Part shown: positions 48,428 to 54,066 of the stretch, one piece after another
How positions within the stretch are numbered: position 1 is the stretch's first letter
Layout of the letters: the number at the start of each line of letters is the position of its first letter
The notes under the pieces: generated by a model
Told to the model about the DNA's origin: nothing
What the model saw: only the letters and a program-made list of their open reading frames with translations
Database searches by the model: none
Assembly: GCF_009696325.1 (NCBI RefSeq)
Contig: NZ_VUME01000013.1
Coordinates: 1-54,066, forward strand
Source of the DNA: Collinsella sp. WCA1-178-WT-3 (M1)
Lineage (GTDB): Bacteria > Actinomycetota > Coriobacteriia > Coriobacteriales > Coriobacteriaceae
DNA length: 54,066 nucleotides
Direction of reading: 5' to 3'
Position numbers and translations under genes: made by a program

Positions 48428-50307
48428 TCACCCGCCCTCGGCATCAAGACGATCATGCGCAGCTGACCGGGCTCGCCCTCAAGGCGGTATGCCACGTTGC
48501 GCCCTTGCAAAGCGCTTTCGAGCCCTTGCGCAGCGGGCGTCTGCGAAAGATCTTCATCATCGTTGGAAAAAAGTGTGGCGCGCAGCTCGACGCTGCATCG
48601 GTCATGGTCGCCCAAGTGATACATAAGTGCCGGATGATCGGTGGTGTAGGCAAAAAACGCAAAGTCATACACGCAGTCGTACAGCGCGCTTACCGTACTG
48701 GCGTGCATCGGGCGCCGTATGGCAATAATCGAGGCACAATCGACATCGATCGTGCGCAGGTCGCTTGCGAGCTCGTTGGCAATGAGCTGAATGCGATCGC
48801 GGTCAAAACCGCTCTCCCCGTGCTGTGCCAACGTGAGCGACCCCTTCCGTTTGCAATAGGCAACGAGCATCTTGGCGCGCTGCAGCATGCGGTAACGCTC
48901 GCGCGAAGATTCCTCGTCAGTCAACGGCGGCAGCGAGCTCAACAAGTCGTACATCTCTTCGAGCGCGCGGGCAAGCGCCTGGTCCACGTCTTGGACTAGC
49001 AAGGTCTCGGCCTCTTGATCTGCCAAATGTGTCTTAAGGTCGTAGTCGGCGGCAAGCAGCTCGTTTTGGCGTTGCAGCTCCATGCGACGATGTGCCAGTT
49101 CGCGATTGAGCTCGTTGAGCTCCGATACGTCTTGGGCAAGCAGGGCCGATCCCCCCAGCAGCGGAAAAGCACGATACATCACATCGGGATCGGACGCCAC
49201 GGTAAAGGCATGGGCGCGGCCGTGCTCCTGGTTCCGCAACTCCTCGCGCACGCCTACCGGCATTGGCTTTGACACCGGCGTGGCATAGACCTCCTGCAGG
49301 TCGCGCGTTAGAACTTTGAGGTCAAGCGGCAAGGTGTCGAAGATGCCGGCGATATCGTGGTACGACGGAATGACACCGCAATCGAGACAGATTTCCATCG
49401 CCACCACGCACAGGATGCAATAGACGAGCGAAAAGTTGAGCCTCCATGCCCAGGGCACGCGCAGAACATATGAGATGGCAAAGAATGCGCCGCCAAGCAG
49501 CACGAGCGCCGCCATGCCCGAGAAACGTTGGATGCGAAAGGACGAGGACCGACCAATCAGGATAAAAAAGGCCACGAAGTTAAAGACCGTCCACACGGGG
49601 ACGGCGAAATAACCCCGGCCGTACGTGTAATCGTTGCTCCAGGTGTCGCTTGTACGGTCAAAGCGGAAGACCTGCTGGTGAAAATCGTTGGTGAGCACAA
49701 ATCCGATAAGCAGGATGGCCACAATCCACAGCGCAGCACGGTAGCGGCGACCCAGGCGGCGTTGCTCCAGGCCCGCAAGGCGCAGGCCGCAGAGCTGGTA
49801 GAGCAGCGGAATGAGCGTCATGGGCACGTAGTACAGGTACCACAGCACGGTGGCATAGAACGGCGTGAACGACTTGTACTTGAGAATGACCTCGATCATC
49901 CACAGGGCACAGATGGTGGCGATGGCAACAAGGCGGCGGCGCAACACATAGTCCAAACAACGCAGATAGACCAACACGCCCCAAATCGAAAATACAATTG
50001 CGGCGACAAGCAGCGGGAGAGGGCTCGAATGGGTGAGCCCATCCACGACCTCTTCGGACACCTCGCTATAGGCGGGCACGGCGTTAGAAAGTTTGGGGTC
50101 GAAGGCGAACAGCACCGGCAAGATTGCAAAAAGCATGAGGAACAGCACGGTGATGGCGCCGGCGATAGCAAAGACGCGGTGACGGTACACCTGATGTGTT
50201 ATGCCAACAAGAAATCGCGGCATGGCGAAGAGCCTGCCGCCCCTGGGATCCGCAACCGGAGCGGTCCGGGCGGCCACGTGGCCGATATGTCGCTCGCGGG
50301 TACTCAT
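48424..50307 (-). CDS. membrane sensor protein, degenerate-kinase-like (627 aa)
   Basis: About nine hydrophobic segments in residues 20-330 resemble a 7TM-type sensor. They are followed by a coiled coil (about 385-430) and a C-terminal domain that has the length and helical layout of a histidine kinase. I see no clear H box or G boxes (RYRMLQRAKMLVAYCKRKG and LIANELASDLRTI take their place). It may therefore be a co-sensor that modulates the adjacent kinase. AGGGA precedes the ATG at 50307. Ligand unknown. Confidence 0.8.
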   Translation of the reverse strand: MSTRERHIGHVAARTAPVADPRGGRLFAMPRFLVGITHQVYRHRVFAIAGAITVLFLMLFAILPVLFAFDPKLSNAVPAYSEVSEEVVDGLTHSSPLPLLVAAIVFSIWGVLVYLRCLDYVLRRRLVAIATICALWMIEVILKYKSFTPFYATVLWYLYYVPMTLIPLLYQLCGLRLAGLEQRRLGRRYRAALWIVAILLIGFVLTNDFHQQVFRFDRTSDTWSNDYTYGRGYFAVPVWTVFNFVAFFILIGRSSSFRIQRFSGMAALVLLGGAFFAISYVLRVPWAWRLNFSLVYCILCVVAMEICLDCGVIPSYHDIAGIFDTLPLDLKVLTRDLQEVYATPVSKPMPVGVREELRNQEHGRAHAFTVASDPDVMYRAFPLLGGSALLAQDVSELNELNRELAHRRMELQRQNELLAADYDLKTHLADQEAETLLVQDVDQALARALEEMYDLLSSLPPLTDEESSRERYRMLQRAKMLVAYCKRKGSLTLAQHGESGFDRDRIQLIANELASDLRTIDVDCASIIAIRRPMHASTVSALYDCVYDFAFFAYTTDHPALMYHLGDHDRCSVELRATLFSNDDEDLSQTPAAQGLESALQGRNVAYRLEGEPGQLRMIVLMPRAGE

Positions 50308-50375
50308 AGTCCCTTTAGTGTACCGACAGGCGGGCCCAAAAGCGGGCCGCATGTCCCAAAATCCGCAGACGGCAA

Positions 50376-50410
50376 GACGCCCGGCGAGCAATAACTACTC
50401 GCCGGGCGCC
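50376..50410 (-). terminator. hairpin after the broken GH1 gene
   Basis: GGCGCCCGGCGAG and CTCGCCGGGCGTC pair on the minus strand between the GH1 stop and the sensor gene start. The T-tract is weak. Confidence 0.65.
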
Positions 50411-50448
50411 TTGGTTAGAAGGCTATGAAATTGAGTGTCTCAGCTTCC

Positions 50449-51381
<933 letters not shown>

Positions 51382-51420
51382 TCACCCCACCTGACACTTT
51401 TTGATACCCACCTGCCCAAG

Positions 51421-51453
51421 CCGCCACAAAGGGGACAGGCACCTTTGTGGCGG
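51421..51453. repeat. family B palindrome, copy 2
   Basis: CCGCCACAAAGG and CCTTTGTGGCGG flank GGACAGGCA. It sits next to two family A units (51464-51523 and 51546-51606). The gap 51269-51731 holds repeats and a gene remnant only. Confidence 0.75.
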
Positions 51454-51463
51454 TTTGGGGCGA

Positions 51464-51606
51464 TTTGTCTCGATCTGTAACAAGTAGGCCGCCAAAACCG
51501 GGCCAGGTGTTACAGATTGAGATTGTTCGGCCAGTCCCTTGCAGTTTGTCTAAATCTGTAACAGGTAGAGACGATTTAGCCCGCTAGATGTTACAGATCG
51601 AGACAG
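51464..51606. repeat. two family A palindromes (copies 4 and 5)
   Basis: Units at 51464-51523 and 51546-51606 carry GTCTCGATCTGTAACA-like left arms and TGTTACAGATYGAGA right arms. The second is the start of the 114-bp direct repeat. Confidence 0.75.
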
Positions 51607-51667
51607 AAGATTCTAGTCGCAGGCGATGTCGAGGTTTTTGCCGATGAGACCTACGTAGCCGCCTTCG
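51554..51667. repeat. 114-bp direct repeat, copy 1
   Basis: Identical to 52896-53009 by reading. It contains most of a family A palindrome and the last 18 codons plus stop of the DUF4867 gene. The AAA ATPase gene lies between the copies. Confidence 0.9.
51613..51667 (-). pseudogene. C-terminal remnant of a DUF4867 gene
   Basis: The minus strand reads EGGYVGLIGKNLDIACD then stop, identical to the end of the intact gene at 52955-53599. The sequence before it (SQSNELLS) does not match that gene. It lies in the direct repeat. Confidence 0.8.
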
Positions 51668-51686
51668 CTCAGCAACTCATTTGACT

Positions 51687-51728
51687 GAATAGGAAAAAAG
51701 GAAAAAATAGGAAAAATAGGAAAGGAGA
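51687..51728 (+). promoter_or_regulatory. purine-rich ribosome-binding region
   Basis: A run of GGAAAA-type units (AATAGGAAAAAAGGAAAA and repeats) ends in AAAGGAG six bases before the ATPase ATG. Several tandem Shine-Dalgarno-like sites would favour strong translation or slippage of copy number. Confidence 0.5.
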
Positions 51729-51731
51729 CTT

Positions 51732-52838
51732 ATGACTGAAACCATCTTCTCCCCCTCATTTGGAAATCGCCCGTCCTATCTGGTGGGACGCGGGAGCGTG
51801 ATTTCGACATTCATCTCCGGCCTTGAGCGGGAGCCGGGCAATCGAGACCGAGCCATGCTCATACTCGGCCAGCGAGGCAGCGGCAAAACGGTTCTGTTGT
51901 GGGAACTTGCCGATCGCGCCCGCAAGCTCGGCTTTGTTGTCGCCACGCCCACCGTAGCCTCCGAGGATATGCTCGAGCGCATTGTTGAGAAAATCCAGGA
52001 AGCGGGCGAGCCTTACGCCAACAAGCATCGTCTCCCCAAACTTACAGGTGGCAGTTTGAGCGTCTTCGGTTTCTCAGCCGGCCTCGAGTTTACGCGCGAC
52101 GTACAGGAAACTAAGAGTTTCCAGTTCAAACTCACGCAGTTGGCACGCAAGTTAACCGAGCAGGGACACGGCATCCTCATCCTCATCGACGAGCTCCAGG
52201 CAAATTCACCCGAGATCAGACAGCTCGTCACCGCCTATCAAGAGCTGGTCGGCGAGGGACTCAACGTCGCGCTCGTCATGGCGGGCCTCCCGGGAGCAGT
52301 CTCCGCGACACTCAACGACCGCGTACTGACATTTCTCAACCGCGCACGCAAAGTCACGCTCGAACCGCTTTCAGTCGGAGATGTCGACGCCTATTATCAG
52401 CGGGCTTTCGAAGAGCTCGACCTTGATATTCCAGGCGATCTTCGCCTCCGTGCCGCTCGTGCAACCCAAGGATCGCCCTATATGCTGCAGCTCATCGGCT
52501 ACAACATCGCCAATCGCTGCCAGGCAGGAGAATACGTAACGCCAGAGCAAGTCGACGGAGCTATCGAAGCGTCAAAGGCCGATTTCGAAAACGATGTTTG
52601 TGAAACGACACTCGCCGCGCTGTCGGACCAAGACGTCGCGTTTCTCGACGCAATGACTGATGACAAAGACGGCGTGTCGCGCATCTCCAATGTGGCCGAG
52701 CGCATGTCAGTCACACCCGACTATGCGCAAAAGTATCGCCGACGCCTCATCGACGCCGGCGTTATCGAACAGGCACGCCGCGGTTACGTGCGTTTCGCTG
52801 TTCCATATATGGCTGACTATCTGCGCAGCCAGCTCTAG
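51732..52838 (+). CDS. AAA ATPase with winged-helix tail, STAND-like (368 aa)
   Basis: An AAA_16/archaeal-ATPase-type P-loop protein. Walker A is GQRGSGKT (about 46-53), Walker B is ILILIDELQ (about 150-158), and a helical lid (about 215-290) leads to a C-terminal winged helix (SRISNVAERMSVTPDYAQKY). It is cytosolic and contains no nuclease, toxin or transmembrane domain. This family is scattered in Actinobacteria with uncertain function. It is bracketed by 114-bp direct repeats, as if acquired as a single-gene cassette. Confidence 0.82.
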   Translation: MTETIFSPSFGNRPSYLVGRGSVISTFISGLEREPGNRDRAMLILGQRGSGKTVLLWELADRARKLGFVVATPTVASEDMLERIVEKIQEAGEPYANKHRLPKLTGGSLSVFGFSAGLEFTRDVQETKSFQFKLTQLARKLTEQGHGILILIDELQANSPEIRQLVTAYQELVGEGLNVALVMAGLPGAVSATLNDRVLTFLNRARKVTLEPLSVGDVDAYYQRAFEELDLDIPGDLRLRAARATQGSPYMLQLIGYNIANRCQAGEYVTPEQVDGAIEASKADFENDVCETTLAALSDQDVAFLDAMTDDKDGVSRISNVAERMSVTPDYAQKYRRRLIDAGVIEQARRGYVRFAVPYMADYLRSQL

Positions 52839-52844
52839 ACAGCC

Positions 52845-52947
52845 ACCACAATGGGGACAGGCACCTTTGTGGTGGCTGGGGGGCGGTATGTCTCGATCTG
52901 TAACAGGTAGAGACGATTTAGCCCGCTAGATGTTACAGATCGAGACA
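52845..52947. repeat. family B (copy 3) and family A (copy 6) palindromes
   Basis: CCACCACAATGGGGACAGGC and the complementary right arm CCTTTGTGGTGG (52864-52875) precede a family A unit at 52888-52947. The order B then A repeats that at 51421-51606. Confidence 0.75.
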
Positions 52948-53009
52948 GAAGATTCTAGTCGCAGGCGATGTCGAGGTTTTTGCCGATGAGACCTACGTAG
53001 CCGCCTTCG
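52896..53009. repeat. 114-bp direct repeat, copy 2
   Basis: Partner of 51554-51667, exactly 1,342 bp apart. Here the DUF4867 codons continue into the intact gene, so this is probably the original site. Confidence 0.9.
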
Positions 53010-53599
53010 GCTGCCTTGGGGCTGTCAGCATGGCAGAGAACCCACTTGTCGGCCTTCCAGTAGCAGTAGCTGTCGCCGGCAGCAGGCATATCGGCCGCAG
53101 CCTCGGGACGCGGACCGTTGGTGCCGGCGGGCAGCGCCACCATCACCTGGAAGCCACCGTCGTCGACCATGCACGGCGTGTAGTGGAGCGTGGTGTTGAA
53201 AACCTCGACAACCTTGCCCGCCGGCACGCGGAACGCCTTGACGCACGCGGTATCGAGCTTGCCGCCCTCGATCTCCCAGCGATGCGCCACGAGCAGGATA
53301 AAGTCGCGTGCACCCAGGTTGAACTCGCTGGCACGGTGGTACTCCAGGCAGTTGAGACGCGTGTTGTGCCCGTTGCACCAGCCGAGCTGGAAGGGACGGC
53401 CACCAAACATGAGAAAGCCCAGTTTATCGGCATCCATGACACCCTCGAGCTCCGGCGCGCTCGCTACGTACTTACTGCCCTCGGGGATGGGCGTAGCGGA
53501 GAGTGCCTCGACGAGTGGAGCGGTCAGGCCGGACGGGACGTCGTCCCACACGCGGCCATAGGACTTGAACTCGAGATCGTTGACAGAGTAGATATGCAT
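52955..53599 (-). CDS. DUF4867 family protein (214 aa)
   Basis: A cupin-like beta protein (ureidoglycolate-hydrolase-type fold by pattern, with FRVPAGKVVEVFNTTLHYTP and CMVDDGGFQVMVALP). Family members are often encoded in tagatose or galactitol sugar operons, but no such genes flank it here. AGGAG lies 5 nt before the ATG at 53599; a GTG two codons earlier is less likely. A palindrome (53609-53634) directly upstream suggests local repression. Reaction unknown. Confidence 0.8.
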   Translation of the reverse strand: MHIYSVNDLEFKSYGRVWDDVPSGLTAPLVEALSATPIPEGSKYVASAPELEGVMDADKLGFLMFGGRPFQLGWCNGHNTRLNCLEYHRASEFNLGARDFILLVAHRWEIEGGKLDTACVKAFRVPAGKVVEVFNTTLHYTPCMVDDGGFQVMVALPAGTNGPRPEAAADMPAAGDSYCYWKADKWVLCHADSPKAAEGGYVGLIGKNLDIACD

Positions 53600-53608
53600 G
53601 TTCACTCC

Positions 53609-53634
53609 TGTTCGTAAATGTGACTATACGAACA
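53609..53634 (-). promoter_or_regulatory. operator-like palindrome of the DUF4867 gene
   Basis: TGTTCGTA and TACGAACA flank 10 bp immediately upstream of the start. Two more GAACA half-sites preceded by TA (near 53638 and 53689) follow, suggesting cooperative binding by a GntR- or DeoR-type regulator. Confidence 0.5.
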
Positions 53635-53708
53635 TTCTAGAACAAACATGAGCGATTTTGGCCTATAGGACAAAATGTGTGTCCCGATAGAACATCCGTT
53701 TCCATCCA

Positions 53709-53939
53709 TTAATCCAGCCAGAACGGGTACGGGTCCCTGTGGTGGAGGTCCTCCCACACGGCCCTGTCGCCCCATTCCGGCCCTCCGTCCTCGCGCGACG
53801 GCGAGGCGGAGTAGACGCTGAACAGGAAGTCGATGTCCGCGTCGGTCGGCATCGTGGCGAGCTTCTCGCGCGCCGTCCTCGCGTCCCCCGAGTGCGCGTG
53901 GCACCACCAGAACACCGCCTTCACGCGCTTGACCGACGT
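53709..53939 (-). pseudogene. C-terminal fragment of an unrecognised protein
   Basis: About 75 codons remain (from SVKRVKAVFWWCHAHSG to DPYPFWLD and stop). Codon use is very GC-rich (GCG, TCC, CTC). The frame runs into the putative IS end at 53940, so the gene appears cut by that insertion. I do not recognise the family. Confidence 0.55.
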
Positions 53940-54066
53940 TGTTAGCGCTAATCTAAAATTGACCACTTTCGCAAACGCATCTCGCCGAATGCGCTAACGC
54001 GCTTTCGCCGACCCCGCTAACGTACTTTCACCAACTGCGCTAACGGAACTATGCTCCGATCGGGTA
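53940..54066. mobile_element. one end of a probable IS21-family element (continues beyond the window)
   Basis: TGTTAGCGCTAATCTAAAAT then TGACC resembles IS21-type tips (TGT.. followed by AAATTGACC). It is followed by three 23-bp-spaced repeats containing GCTAACG (53993, 54016, 54039) and CTTTCRC, as in the multiple terminal repeats of that family. The transposase genes would be past 54066 and cannot be checked. Confidence 0.5.

Noticed and set aside
51732-52838. AAA ATPase as part of a defence system
   Set aside because: No effector domain or partner gene is adjacent; with only a P-loop and winged helix visible, a defence role would be speculation, so it is reported only as a bracketed cassette.

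Overview
The window looks like chromosomal DNA of a high-GC, anaerobic, gut-type actinobacterium, most likely a Collinsella or close relative (Coriobacteriia). This is inferred from the dnaK-grpE-dnaJ-hspR order typical of Actinobacteria, heavy use of PTS sugar uptake, NiaR-controlled NAD synthesis, hydrogenase-maturation genes, and dense intergenic palindromes. No rRNA, tRNA or CRISPR array was found.

Layout. 1-11 kb: a protein quality-control block with clpB, an aconitase-family hydratase, and the dnaK-grpE-dnaJ-hspR operon. clpB and dnaK share a 25-bp inverted-repeat box that is probably the HspR operator. 11.4-15.9 kb: a 2x[4Fe-4S] ferredoxin, then nadA-nadB-nadC-niaR behind a promoter overlapped by a perfect 19-bp-arm palindrome. 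16-23 kb: a 1,601-residue sortase-anchored surface protein divergent from a LytTR response regulator and its sensor kinase. 23-30.5 kb: a degenerate UDG-like protein, thioredoxin, and a nickel/hydrogenase maturation cluster (small His-containing protein, nikR, hypF, hypC, hypD, hypE). 30.5-37.1 kb: a cellobiose-type PTS operon (IIB-IIC-IIA-bglA-HPr) with a divergent LicR-type regulator. 37-41.7 kb: a HAD phosphatase, lipoprotein, glucose-type EIIA, pyrE and several gene remnants. 41.8-46.1 kb: a zinc-ribbon/SPFH membrane-stress-like operon and a lipoprotein. 46.3-50.3 kb: a three-gene signalling operon. 50.4-54 kb: a decayed 6-phospho-beta-glucosidase gene, an AAA ATPase, a DUF4867 protein, and what looks like the end of an IS21-type element.

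The most unusual content is repeat structure. (1) The last 57 bp of hypE reappear directly after the LicR-type gene, so the 6.5-kb PTS block is bracketed by a direct repeat of a gene 3' end. (2) A 114-bp direct repeat containing the 3' end of the DUF4867 gene brackets the AAA ATPase gene in the same way. (3) A 205-bp element with 23-bp terminal inverted repeats sits in frame inside hypF and adds about 69 residues. (4) A nested hairpin of about 86 nt with compensatory base changes occurs three times, each time just after a stop codon, within a longer composite repeat. (5) Several other palindrome families fill the intergenic gaps, and two gene remnants end exactly at members of one family. Together these suggest a genome shaped by small non-autonomous repeats and by insertions that duplicate gene ends.
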